A DNA stretch of 64,000 nucleotides from Heracleum sosnowskyi (GCA_030848705.1 JAUIZM010000012.1:4280679-4344678), one strand, 5' to 3'; shown: positions 25,001 through 35,830, counted from the first letter of the stretch. The notes: generated from the letters alone by a model not told the origin. A program made the numbers and translations.

Positions 25001-26597
25001 AGATATTCTTATAGGAAATCCTGAAGATGCTGCTAATCTATTCCAGAAGTTCAAAACAAAGAAAGGTGATGTTGTTACTCTTTATCATACTGATAAGAGA
25101 GTTCAACAGTTGTTTGCAAGAAAGGCACTTTCTACAGCTACTGAAGAATATCCTGATCTCTCACAAGAAGAATTTCTAATTCAACAAAGAGAAATGATGG
25201 AAAGTTTTAATAATCCTGCTCCTGCTAGAGGAAGAGGAGGCAGAGGTAGAAAAAGTGTCAGAATAGGTGCAAGAAGAAGAAGCTCATCAAGTCAATCTAT
25301 GCCTAGACAGACAAGGTCTAGAGGTTTAAGAATTGAAGAGATTCCTGATGTCACTCAAGCTCTAATAGTTCCTGATATTCCTATCAAGACTACTTTTGGT
25401 GATGAAGGAATGAATGAAGATAAATCACTTAAATTGAGAAGAAAACCAAGACAATCAACTCTCATCAGTAATACAGTTCAAATTAAAGATTCTAATCCTG
25501 ACATTGTTCAAGATCCTGATGAATCTGAAATTCTACAAGAGGTTGATTTGTTAATATTATCTACTGTGGTTAATTCTCATAATGAAGAAGTGGAGAAAGA
25601 AGAAGAAAGAAGAAGAAGAGAAGTAACAAGAACATCAGATAGAGATTTCAATCTCTATGTACAAAAGCTGAAACATTCTAACAGATTGTTGTGGAGAAAT
25701 TCTAAAAGATAACAATACAAGCTAGAGAAGAGCTATGTTCTTGAGAAGGAAAAAGATAAGAAGTGGAAGCATATTGACACTATTCAGTTCAATAGACCTG
25801 TCAAATATCAGTCTGGTGGAATTATAACAAATGTCTCCAGTGTTGCAGACTTTTCTGATACACATATGTCTAAAGCACTCTGGTTACAAATGTTCTCAAA
25901 TTTAAAGCAAATGCCACACAATTCAAGAGGAGGAATAGGACACAAAGATGCTGAATTTCTAAACATGCCACATGTTGATCCTCACTCTTTGACTGTTATT
26001 GGAGGTATTTTAACTTCTGATCACCTGAACAATTTATTAGCTGTTGATATTGTTATAGATTGTCATGATGGTACTGAAAAGAAGGAGAAGCTTCTGTACT
26101 TCATGAAAGATGGAAGTGTGAAGGTGATGTCCATACAAGAGCTGTTAGTGAAAACTACAAAGGAACTGAAATATGTTCATTATCTGCTAAGATAGAAGAA
26201 TAAAGTGTGCAAGGAATGGTCTGATATGATTTTGTCAACCATAAGGAGAAGATTTGATGAAGGAAGAAATTATAATGGTGATTATATTCCCATGTACTTA
26301 AATCTGAGAGGTGAAGATGTAAAAATGCAAAGGGGCACAGCTGTTAAAGAAATGTCTCTTGGGATGAAGCATCTTACTCTTAATCCTGATGGGAAGGAAA
26401 TTGCTTACCTCCTGGTTGAAGATTATAGTCTACACAGAAGTTCAATTCAGAACTTAAGAGCAGCTATCTACCAGAATGATGAGGAAGATGAAGAACTCAG
26501 AAATCTTAAGGAAAGACTGATTCAAATTCTTGAAGAAAAAGAAGAAAATTTATTATCCAACTTCTTGAAGATGAATTTGTTCTATCAAAGAATCTAA
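22002..26597 (+). pseudogene. Post-pol gene of the inner copia, 1531 codons with three stops and no frameshift
   Basis: One continuous frame is interrupted only by TGA 24489-24491, TAA 25710-25712 and TAG 26193-26195. The globular N-terminal 245 residues are shared with the outer element. A Ser/Asp-rich linker follows with basic patches that could be nuclear signals (KPRKKRKLNKSR), TQEPxxQS repeats (23540-23890), a coiled-coil-like helix (24500-24620), a six-unit QILTAD repeat, an RGRGGRGRK basic patch near 25228-25255 and a conserved-looking C-terminal domain. In this position some SIRE elements carry an env-like gene, but I see no signal peptide or membrane segment. Function is unknown, and RNA or chromatin binding is only a guess from the basic patches. 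Confidence 0.75.
24855..24962 (+). repeat. 18-bp tandem array inside the post-pol gene
   Basis: The core ATCCTGA occurs at 24861, 24879, 24897, 24915, 24933 and 24951, an exact 18-bp period. It encodes a six-residue repeat of type QILTAD. The core is the motif that also fills the LTR of this element. Confidence 0.85.
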
Positions 26598-26694
26598 ACA
26601 GATAAGTTGCTGCTGTAAATACTTGTACATTTTGTAAATATGTTTTTGGCATCATTGAATCTAGGAATCTATACTTTATTTTACAAAGTATAAG

Positions 26695-26706
26695 ATTGGG
26701 GGAGAT
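26695..26706 (+). other. Polypurine tract of the inner giant copia
   Basis: ATTGGGGGAGAT lies immediately before the 3' LTR and primes plus-strand DNA synthesis. The outer element has the same tract at 27373-27384. Confidence 0.85.
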
Positions 26707-27221
26707 TGTTAGATCATGATTCAATGATCGTCAGGATCTAGACTCAACTGATCAGGATTGCTGACGTCATCAATATTTGCTCAAGCGTCAGTATCAGGAT
26801 TTCTATCAGGACTGTGATCAGGATTGATCATCAGGACTGGAAGCTGATCAGGATTACAACTTCGAGTTATTTATGGAGTCTAGTTAAATAAGGAAAGTTA
26901 TTTTGTCGGTTCCTAGTTTATAGGAATGAAGCTGTCGGTTAGATAAGTATCAATATAGTTGGTAATTGATTTGGACTTATCTTGTAATCGATAGAGAAGT
27001 TGTGTAGTATATAAACAAAGTTTAGGTTTTGATTACGTACAGAACAATACGGTTAATCAATCACATACACGAGTATCTTGTAACCGAGAAGCTCTCAAGA
27101 ACATCAGATTTATTAAAGCTATTATTATTCTTTCATATTTGTGATTCATAATTTATTATGTCGGGAATCTTATACAATTGTATTCAACCCCCCTTCTACA
27201 ATTGATTATTACTGGGCAACA
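26707..27221 (+). repeat. 3' LTR of the inner giant copia (515 bp)
   Basis: It aligns to the 5' LTR with about eleven substitutions by eye. A 35-bp deletion between two ACATCAG repeats, a 12-bp deletion within the TCAGGAT repeats and a 1-bp insertion account for the 46-bp length difference. It ends GGGCAACA and is followed by the GAAGT duplication. Confidence 0.9.
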
Positions 27222-27226
27222 GAAGT

Positions 27227-27290
27227 TCTGAAAGAAGCTCTCAACAGAGAGGATGAAGCAAGACAGAAAAGAAAATCTGAAGCTAAGTGA
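27227..27290 (+). pseudogene. Last codons of the outer element's post-pol gene
   Basis: The sequence directly after the second GAAGT copy continues the outer post-pol frame interrupted at 11577, with a charged tail and a TGA stop at 27288-27290. It shows that the insertion fell inside coding sequence near the C-terminus. Confidence 0.75.
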
Positions 27291-27384
27291 AAATTTTATT
27301 TATTCTGATCTTGTTAGTTAAGTTGTCAGCATGCATTAATTGTAAATTTGTTGTTATTGTCCATAAAAACAAATTGGGGGAGAT

Positions 27385-28482
27385 TGTTAGGATTTATGGG
27401 TGATAGCTTAGAGGAAAATTTAACTTTGTATTACTTAATTCTATTAAGTATGAACATACTGTCACAACCAGAGTATGTTCTTGTAACCATTTTGTTTACT
27501 GTCAAATAAAGTCTTAGTACGTCTTGGTAGAAGTTCATTTGTTTGTTCAAGCCTCAAGGAGTGCTCTAAGAAGACAGCAAGATTAAATGTTACTGTCATG
27601 GCATTGACAGTAAGGTTACAAGAAGACAACATGTTGCAAGTCACGACAGTATATCCACTCTGACAGCAACATTGCCGGAAGCCTTGAGACAACAAGTTTG
27701 GAAATCCTGACAGCTAGTTTGGAAATCCTGACGGCAAGTTTTGAAATCCTGACGGCAAGTTTGGAAATCCTGACGGCAAGCTTGGAAATCCTGACAGCAT
27801 CTATTGCGGGGATTTCTTACTGTCACCAAAAGAGCATTCTTGTGACAGCAAGCTTGAAGATCAGGATACTGTCTCAAAGGAAGAATCTTTGTATTGGGGA
27901 TCTACCCAGTCAAACATGTGACAGTTTGGATGTTCAAGAAACAGGCGTGCTGCAGTATCCCAACACTGCACTAGGTCTGCAAGACTACGACTGAAGCTTG
28001 AGATATCACATGACAAAGCTCACCAATTCAAGAGCATGACAAATCAACATCTACTGAATTGTGTTAGCCTAATATAGAATGTATCTAGATTGCTTTTTCC
28101 AGTAATGATAAACTTGTTTGTATAGCAATTTAGGAAATACTCACGGGTAGACAATTTGTAAGAAGCTGCCACATGAAAATGACAGCAGCTTCACAAACCC
28201 GTGATGATAGAGATAAGATTAGTTTACTTAGACTATCTCTCATATTCATTCTATGTATCACTCGAGAAACCAAAGCTCAAGAAAACTGACATTTTTCTTG
28301 AGGTTGTAGCAACCCTCTGCAAAATAAATAAAACATTTATTTTGTGAGAAAAACTCGTGTGTCTACTTGTGTTTGCAATTTATAAACTGATAAACGTTAA
28401 TCTTAGTTTTGTTGTTGAAGCGTAGATTGAGATTTATCAGTATTGCATTCAACCCCCCCTCTGCAATAGTCAAGGACCAACA
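27385..28482 (+). repeat. 3' LTR of the outer giant copia (about 1.1 kb)
   Basis: It begins TGTTAGGATT after a polypurine tract and ends GGACCAACA. The first 550 bp are rich in TGACAG/CTGTCA and contain a 21-bp tandem array. Near the end is TTCAACCCCCCC followed by TCTGCAATAG, the same U5 style as the inner element. No second LTR is available to confirm the ends. Confidence 0.75.
27697..27801 (+). repeat. 21-bp tandem array in the outer LTR
   Basis: AAATCCTGAC occurs at 27702, 27723, 27744, 27765 and 27786, an exact 21-bp period over five units. Two of the units read AATCCTGACAG, combining the outer element's TGACAG with the inner element's ATCCTGA. Confidence 0.85.
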
Positions 28483-29334
28483 AGGATGTCTTCTATAGAG
28501 AAGGTCAAGTGTTCGATCCATCACAAAAACATTTTTTATTCAATTTTTTTTAGATAAGAAAGTAGTGGCATGTCATGTAATTTCATAATATATAAGGGTA
28601 ATATGGTAATTTTACAGGGGGTTTATTTGCTCAAAATACCCCTAAAATATCCTCATGTTCTCCTATTATATATATATAGGATTATTTTATTTGCAATTCT
28701 TTTATAATTGTAATTTTTTCATTTGCAATTCTTTTCTTACAATTTAGAATTAAAGAAAGACTACGATAAATAATAATATTATGAAATTTATGATAAATAA
28801 TAATATTATTATGAATTATATTATAATTCTTTTATTTGCAAATTTTTTTATTTTAATCCGCACCTTTTTTTTTTTGTTTCACCCCTAGAATTCTATCTCA
28901 CCTATAATTCTATGTTGGTTTTTTTAGAATCCTATTATAGTTGTAATTCTTTCGGTACAATATAGAATTGGAAAAGACTACCATAAATAATAATATTATA
29001 AATTTTATTATAATTCTTTTATTACAACTTACAATTAAAAAAGACTACGATAAAAAATAATAAAATTATGAATGATATTATAATTGTAATTATTTTATTT
29101 CAACTTAGAAAAAAAAATAGTACGACTAATTGAACAATCTAAGTTTATTTGCTGATCTTATAATTCTTTTTAGTTTCTATCTTGTATTCTCTATCGATTC
29201 ATTTTATGTTATTAGTGAATTACACAAATATTGTATCTATCAAGATCAAGATCATGTATGTAATATTTTTTTTAATTTTCCTGTATCCATCAAAATCATG
29301 TATATAATGTTTTCTATACTTTTCTTAAAAAATA
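28483..29334. other. AT-rich intergenic DNA with degenerate repeats
   Basis: I see no gene. Three loose copies of a unit containing GACTAC(G/C)ATAAAT followed by AATAATATTATGAA-like sequence occur near 28760, 28975 and 29043. A short AT dinucleotide run lies at about 28667-28678. Confidence 0.4.
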
Positions 29335-29592
29335 CTCCCTCCGTTCCTAATTAGCTGTCACATTTGACTTTTGAATGGTCAAATTGACCAATATTTGACT
29401 AACATTTTCGTGTTTTCATTATATGATATACGAAATCTTAAAAATACATATTAAAATAGATTAAATATATTTTCCAACAATATAATTATTGTTATACTTT
29501 TAATTTATATTATATAAGTAATATTTGGTCAAAGTTTGGTTAATTTTACCATTCAAAAGTCAAATGTGACAACTAATTAGGGACGGAGAGAG
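29335..29592 (+). mobile_element. Stowaway-type MITE (Tc1/mariner), 258 bp
   Basis: It begins CTCCCTCCGTTCCTAATTAG and ends with the inverted CTAATTAGGGACGGAGAGAG, flanked by TA at 29333-29334 and 29593-29594. The interior is AT-rich and non-coding, as expected for Stowaway elements moved by a mariner transposase elsewhere. Confidence 0.9.
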
Positions 29593-29956
29593 TATAAAAC
29601 ACCCACGAATATAATTACAATTTTTTTTACAAAAGTAATAAAATTGTTGTATTCCTATTGTAATTTAAATTCTTTTAATATAATTTTAGTGAATTGCACC
29701 ACGTAACAATGATGTTTTATTGAGTAAAATATTTGTAAAATTTCTATCAATTACATAAAATATATATAATATAACTGTAATAAAAATAAGTGAGTTTTTA
29801 ATGTTACTATTAGTATTATAATACAAAATAATATAGATCTTAATATCAATCAATTTAATAAATATTGATTAGTTTAATAAATTGTCTCCGCCATGGTTAT
29901 CATCTAGTTTACAAAAAGGAATATTTGATTTAAGACACAAACACAACAACCAATAT
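29593..29956. other. AT-rich downstream flank of RLP locus 1
   Basis: Nothing recognisable beyond low-complexity AT DNA. It holds no remnant of the missing RLP tail. Confidence 0.4.
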
Positions 29957-31226
29957 CTAACTTAGCAGGTTGTGAGACACATTAAAGTCAGCGAGAAAAT
30001 TGAGTTGTGCTGCTAACTGTTCAGGTATGACTCCTGAGAGCTTGTTCTGTGAAAGGTCCAGTGATTCAAGTTGTGTTAGGTTCCCGAGTGAGGGAGGAAT
30101 TGGACCCGTAAGATCATTGTTTGAAAGGTTGAGCAACTGGAGAGCCTCTAGACTTCCAAGAGATTCTGGAATCTGCCCTGTGAATTTATTACTTGAAAGG
30201 TCGATAGCAGTGAAAATATTTGAAATCTTTTTGTACTCCATCTCTACACCTTTGTTGGTAAGAACTATGGAGCTGTTATATGAGGCACTGTATTTTACAA
30301 TGTAACTGCGAATATTCCATACATAGTTCATACAATGCACTGAATCATGAAGCCGCAACACACGAAGTTTAGTTAGCTTGTCAACCCAAGAAAGCTTCCC
30401 TGGTTTATTGAACTTGTTAGAGGAAAGTGTTAAGTAAGTGAGTTGGGTCAAGTTACCAATTGAGGCCGGAATTGATCCTGAGAAATAGCATCCACCGAGT
30501 TGCAAGCTAGTCAGTGACTGCAGATTTCCGACTGAGGCTGGTATGTTACCTGAGAAATTTGTGGAAGCAAGTTCCAGAGCCCTTAAGGAGCTTGTTTGGT
30601 TAAACTCTGGAAGATAACCAGTGAGATATTGATTGCCACTTACATTAAGAACAAACAGATGAGGTAAATGGAAAATGTCAACTGGAAAGTCATTGTACAA
30701 ATTGTTTCCGAATAGATCAAGGGAGGTCAATATGGACAATCTTGATAGTTCATGTGGGATTTGGCCAGAGAAACCAGACATAGAGAGATTAAGACTGGAT
30801 AAACTTGAAAGATGGGTAATTTCAGGTGGCACTGGAGTTACTGAAGTCATTGTCAGCCAAGTTTAGGGTCTGGAGGTGAACAAGGCTAAAGATGGTGCTA
30901 CTGGAACGAAGAGTGCCATGGAGGAAACTGCTGCTGAGGTGAAGACCAATGACATAACCAGTCTTATCGTCGCACTCAACCCCATACCACGAGCAGCAAT
31001 CGCTACTACCTTCTCCTCTAGCCTTCCAAGATTCAGTATTTGGGTAAGCAGAGGAATAGTAAGAAGCAGACTTGTTAAGAGAAAGGCTTTGCTTAAAGTT
31101 TAACAGGGCAGACCTCTCATGGTCGTGACACAGCATAGTAGTAGTTATCGTATTCATAGCAACAATAACAGGAGAGTATAGAAGAAAAAGGAATAGAGAG
31201 AGTTTGAAGCTAAATGGCGCTGCCAT
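29957..31226 (-). pseudogene. RLP locus 1: LRR receptor-like protein, frameshifted and internally deleted
   Basis: The N-terminal frame (31226 down to 30822) has a signal peptide (KLSLFLFLLYSPVIVAM), the LRR cap with CHDHERSALLNF and CCSWYGVEC, and first LRRs. A two-base loss near 30830-30840, judged against RLP locus 3, moves the frame, and LRRs continue to 29957. Midway, after LSWVDKLTKLRVLRL, the protein jumps to the region before the last LRRs (VLTNKGVEMEYKK), so many central LRRs are missing. It stops after HNLLS, before the acidic spacer, membrane span and basic tail. Relatives act as cell-surface receptors without a kinase. This copy cannot be anchored and is almost surely non-functional. 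Confidence 0.85.
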
Positions 31227-32319
31227 GACATATAATTAACTACAGTTTGTCTGAACTCTAATGATATGATCAAAACAAGTTGGCACATCAACTCCCAACC
31301 AATTTGGTAAATTCTTGAGAGTATAGCAGACAAGAAATAAACGGTGTTAAATGCAATTTAATGTATGATGATATTTAGTCTCAAGTTTTGCAAGAACTTT
31401 TTGTCCCTTTTTCCCCTGAGAGTAAAAAAGACTTTTAATTTTTAGTTAGTGAAAGTCAGAAAATTAAAAATATATAATCAAGTTACCTAAAATGTAAAGT
31501 GTACGAAGTTGGATCATATACTATATAGTTAACACTCTTCCTGAATTGAGCAATTTGGGAGTGATACCACCTTAAGGTTTTGAGAGACTTGATTACTTAA
31601 CATGAAAATGTAGGTCGTGCAAGTCAAGAAGTCGTCTGTAACTCCATTACTGCTCCAGCTGCATCATGATGAAGGCTTAGACTTGTTCAAGTTTTATTGT
31701 GGATCTCTTTCAATCTATTCATAGTGATATAATATTTCAAGTAGGTTTAGGATAACTAGAGGATATGAATGGACCCAATACTTTTACATTCTGAAATTGT
31801 TCCAAACGCGTTTTCATCTTTTGAAAACGATCTATCACCATCATTAGTAACATTGACAAGTGCTTCTTTTTCAATAGCCAAAATAAAACAGTTAACCTAA
31901 AAATAACAGATTTCTCATTTATGTAAAGTGTGTTATGGGTTCCTGAAATTTTAACTAGGTCCTAGTTAAAATTTAACTTAAAATTTCTCTTAAGCCCATA
32001 AATGCAGTGGGTTCCAGGGCACCCGCACAAGACATGGGTCTGCCCTGTTAATGAACTGGCCAGAAATGAATTTATACATACAAATTTACGATATCTAACT
32101 GCATAATACAAGTAGTGGTCGAGTGTAGTTGATCAAGCGAATGATATGTACTTTATTGACTGCCAAGCAGTTGTAGCATATATGTTGCAGGATTTCGGAA
32201 GGAATGCACAAAGGCAAAAATGTAGTGACAATTAAGAGAGTCTTAAGAGTTAGTTTATTCTGTATGTAATCTTCTTTGGTTGTTGATAAAGCATAAAAAT
32301 GTTTAAGACTCCAAACTAG
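31227..32319. other. Spacer between RLP loci 1 and 2
   Basis: I see no gene. It contains a 29-bp near-perfect palindrome at 31946-31974 (arm AAATTTTAACTAGG, one-base centre). The part next to 31226 is the upstream region of RLP locus 1. Confidence 0.4.
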
Positions 32320-34915
32320 TTATAAGAATTGTTGTCGAATGTCTTGAATTGAGGGCCCTGTGGTATACTACCACTGAGGATGTTGAAAGACACATTGAAG
32401 AATTCGAGAAAATTAAGTTGTGCTGATAACTGTTGTGGGATGATGTTGACTCGTAAACACGCAAGTATACGCGATCACAAATAGCAAGTGATAAATAGAG
32501 TTCGTTCCGCAGAGACAAGGTGTAAATGCCAATTTAATGCCTATGCAACAGTGTATGCTTACTTCTTAATGCTTGACCAATTATCAAATTGAGTTGTTGA
32601 TTACTAACTTAACTAATAAAACAATTATCAACTAAGAGTGAATTAACAAACGAGATTACTTATGTAATAGAAAACATGGTGTTCCAATTTCATTGAATAT
32701 TTCACTAAGGGTTGACACATAGAGTTGATATAGGTGATAAAACTTGATAATTAATCAGATAACACGACAAGAATATGAACTACCTTTCAGTATACTCATA
32801 TCAAACCACTTAACATCCACGACAGTTAGAAGTCAAGAAGACACCACATCACGTTCAAATTATATATGTCTATATAATCTGGAAACACAACTGGTTTAAG
32901 CACAAGTTATCTATAAGATTACATGGAGCAATATATATTGGTTAAATCATACCACTAATCATGAAAATCAAATTAATTCATGAACCCATGCTAGTATGGC
33001 AAAATCTCAATCCTAGAATCCACTTTCGCAATCATCAAGGATTAATAAATTAGATGCTAGCTACACATCTATCAATTAAATCAACCATACTAAATTATCG
33101 CAATTGAATCACCCAACAATCAATTACATGTCAAACACAATAATTACGTAAACAAATCCATTGGAACCCCATGATAATGATTTAGTTCATAATTAAACTA
33201 ATCACCATCATGGGTTCCAAAGAAATCAAAGATCTAAAAACAATTAATAATGAATAACAAAAGAGAAATTGAGAGAGAAATAAATCCCGAAAAATGTAGA
33301 GAAGAAATACAAAAGATGAAATCAATGGGCCTCCTTGCTTGTCCCGAGCTTGAAGAACCCTAGAAATTGATCTCTTGTTCCTGGAATAATAATGTTAATG
33401 ATCCCCCCTATAATAACCTAATCATCGATGTTTTTAAAGTCTAAGATATTACATAACAAAGCCAGCAGCTCGCCCTACTGAAAATAGGCCCAAATATTGT
33501 TATGACCCGAAGAAAATAGAATGCATGTTTCGAAATAAAATTCCAAGGCAATTTATTCCGAAATGGCAGGGAACAAAACGAGCTGCTGCGCTTCAAATGC
33601 AGCGCTCCTACGCTTGGAAGTCGCGCCCCTGCGCTTGGAAGTAGCGCCCCTGCGCTTTAGAGCTCCTGGAATCAGCTAAAACCTGCGCTAGAGCGCCTAA
33701 TCTCGAGCAATGGCGCCTCATTTCCTGCTAAACCCCGCGCTGTTGCGCTAGACGCTGCGCTGTAGCGCGTTCGAACCCCTGTGTTTTGCTGAACTTGCAC
33801 TTTGAAACATTTTCTCCACAATCTCTAAATTAATTTCACACCACCCATAACACCATTTTAGCACTATGAAGCCTTCAACCATGCAACCTACAAAAATTAC
33901 ACAAAAACGTATCAAATGACCACGAAACTCGAGAACTTGCAAACGACCAAAGTCCAAACAGAAGGTAAATAGTGGATACAAAATCCACTTATCAGATGAC
34001 TCCCGAGAGCTTGTTTTGCGAGAGGTCCAAAGATTCTAACTGCCTTAACTTTCCAAGGGATGCTGGAATTGGCCCTGTGAGCTCATTGTTTGAAAGGTCA
34101 AGCATCTGGAGTGCCTCTAGGCTTCCAAAAGATTCAGGAATCTATCTTGTGAATTTGTTACTTGAAAGGTCGACAGCAGTGAAGATATTTAAAATCTTAT
34201 TGTACTCCGTCTTTACACCTTTGTTTGTCAGAGTTATCAAACTCCGATATGGCCAACTCCACATCACGTTCGGGGTTCCAAAATATATCACTGTGGTTAT
34301 ATATAATTCCATGTCTGGAAGAAATACTTTCATTGCACTTCAAGTCTTGATATATTCTGCAGGCAAATCACCCATTAAGCAGTTGTGAGAGAGATCAATA
34401 ATCCGCAACATTGGAAACTCTGGAAGAATTCTGTCACTTCCCATCTCACCATGAAACTTGTTAGAATGCAGCAGTAGAACTTTCAGTTACGGGAGAGTCC
34501 CTGACCAAATGAGGAAACTTTGTTCCATCTGGTTATCTGAGAGATCCAAAATCTCAAGCATTTTACAATTTGGCAATGATTTTGGTATTTCCTCAGTTAA
34601 CTGGTTTTGACTCAGGCCCATCACCTTCATGATGCATTCTTTTGAGGAATCATACCAGAAAAATTGTTTTCTTGAAGAATCAGGGACTCCAAAGAATTGA
34701 CAACACACTGAGGAATAGGTCAACTCATGCTGTTACTCGATAAATCTAGTACTTTGAGAGACATGCCACCACAGATCATGGGTGAAATCTCTCTAGTCAG
34801 TCTGTTGTTAGCCAGAGAGTACAGAATTGTAGTTGGTGGTGGAATGGGGAGATTCACTTGCAGCATATTGTGGCTTATGTCTACAATTCTTAAACTTTTA
34901 CTTGGTAGTTCATGC
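32320..34915 (-). pseudogene. RLP locus 2: LRR receptor-like protein fragment split by a solo LTR
   Basis: On the minus strand, homology to RLP locus 3 runs from about 34915 (the region of NMLQGNLP) through LRRs and the LTNKGVKTEYNK block to 33995. It then resumes from 32443 to about 32320 (the region just after the last LRR). The break is the LTR at 32444-33994. There are several stops and shifts, with short open pieces at 34487-34723 and 34142-34333. The N-terminal half, including signal peptide and cap, and the tail are absent. It is a decayed duplicate of its neighbours. Confidence 0.85.
32444..33994 (-). mobile_element. Solo LTR, 1551 bp, with target duplication GATGA, inserted in RLP locus 2
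   Basis: On the plus strand it begins TGTTGACTCGTAAACACG and ends CCACTTATCA, with GATGA at 32439-32443 and 33995-33999. Read on the minus strand it starts TGATAAGTGGATTTTG and ends near CTCTATTTATCACTTGC, a style known from plant gypsy LTRs, so I place it on the minus strand. It contains no coding region. About 33570-33775 is unusually GC-rich, with many GCGCT/AGCGC motifs. Confidence 0.8.
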
Positions 34916-35209
34916 AGTTACAACGTATATCTCCGCCCTCCAGGGTTAACTAAACTTTTAATTAAGGAGAGATGTAATTTTCACAAATTATTTATAATTT
35001 TTAATTTAATTATACAAGTTGAACTTTTTAGCTAATGATTTATGGTTATTGGTTAGAGATGTTCTAAAATGTCAGTAATTCTTTTCGTCAATACAAAATT
35101 TTAACTTATTTGGAAGATATTAAAAATTAAATTTCAAACTTTAAGTGACTCCCATGCCAGTCTCATAAAATTAGTAACATACAATTAATGAAAGCTGAAA
35201 ATCAGTTTA
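34916..35209. other. Flank between RLP locus 2 and the minisatellite
   Basis: AT-rich DNA with no gene or repeat that I recognise. Confidence 0.4.
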
Positions 35210-35730
35210 ATACAAACGTATCAATTTTTTATGTTGCTTATTCTTAAATTAAATTATGAGATTGATATTACTTGGCGTCATTTACGCCGATGCCTCAATT
35301 GAATATCACTTCAATTTGTTATATTGCTTATTTTTAGTTAAATTATAGGATTGATATTCATTGGCGACGCAATGCCTCGACTTTCAATTGAGTATCACTT
35401 AAACTTATTAGATTGCTTATTTTTAAATTAAATTATAGGATTGATATTCCGCAGCTCCGCCGACGCCTACGTCTCGAATTTCAAAAGAATATCATTTTAA
35501 TTTATTATATTATTAATTTTTAAACAAAATTATAGGATTGATATTCATCGGCATCGGTTACGCCAACACCTCAAATGAATATCACTTCAATTTGTTGTAT
35601 TGCTTACATTTAGTTAAATTATAGAATTGCATTACTCGGTATCGCTTACGTCGACGCCTCGACTTTCATTTGAATATCACTTCAATTCTTTAATTATCAC
35701 TTCAATTTGTTATATTGCTTATGTTTAAAT
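35210..35730. repeat. Minisatellite with units of about 80-100 bp
   Basis: The phrase GGATTGATATT or a variant starts units near 35269, 35348, 35448, 35535 and 35623. Each unit has a CG-containing core (GGCGNC, ACGCCNA, GCCTCGA), then AATATCACTTCAATTTGTTATATTG split over two short phrases, and an AT tail. Unit length varies, so the array is old or subject to indels. Confidence 0.75.
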
Positions 35731-35830
35731 TATATAGAATTTATTTTAGTGCAAGCATAAAGTATACTATTCTTAAATTTTATGTGTATATTAGTGTACG
35801 CATACCAAAATGAGAATGTTTATTAAAAGT

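Larger units (their letters stand above)
11578..27221 (+). mobile_element. Inner giant copia (SIRE/Maximus-like), 15.6 kb, with perfect 5-bp target duplication
   Basis: The element is bounded by LTRs at 11578-12138 and 26707-27221 and flanked by GAAGT at 11573-11577 and 27222-27226. In order it has LTR, PBS, gag, pol, spacer, truncated post-pol gene, a second partial pol, a second spacer, a full-length post-pol gene, polypurine tract and LTR. The extra pol/post-pol block is an internal tandem duplication of 3.7 kb. Without it the element would be about 12 kb, normal for SIRE/Maximus elements. All its genes carry premature stops, so it is not autonomous now. Confidence 0.92.
6201..28482 (+). 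mobile_element. Outer giant copia (SIRE/Maximus-like), 5'-truncated and split by the inner element
   Basis: Two blocks, 6201-11577 and 27227-28482, belong to one older element. The left block carries its leader and post-pol gene. The right block carries the last codons of that gene, a polypurine tract (ATTGGGGGAGAT, 27373-27384) and a 1.1-kb 3' LTR. The 5' LTR, gag and pol are absent from the window. The inner element sits between them with a GAAGT duplication, and the post-pol reading frame continues across the empty site. The post-pol N-terminus is clearly related to, but diverged from, the inner element's, so these are two families rather than one. Confidence 0.8.

Noticed and set aside
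27641..27994. Opposed open frames over the 21-bp repeats
   Set aside because: Both arise because the repeat period is a multiple of three, inside an LTR; no start context or family.
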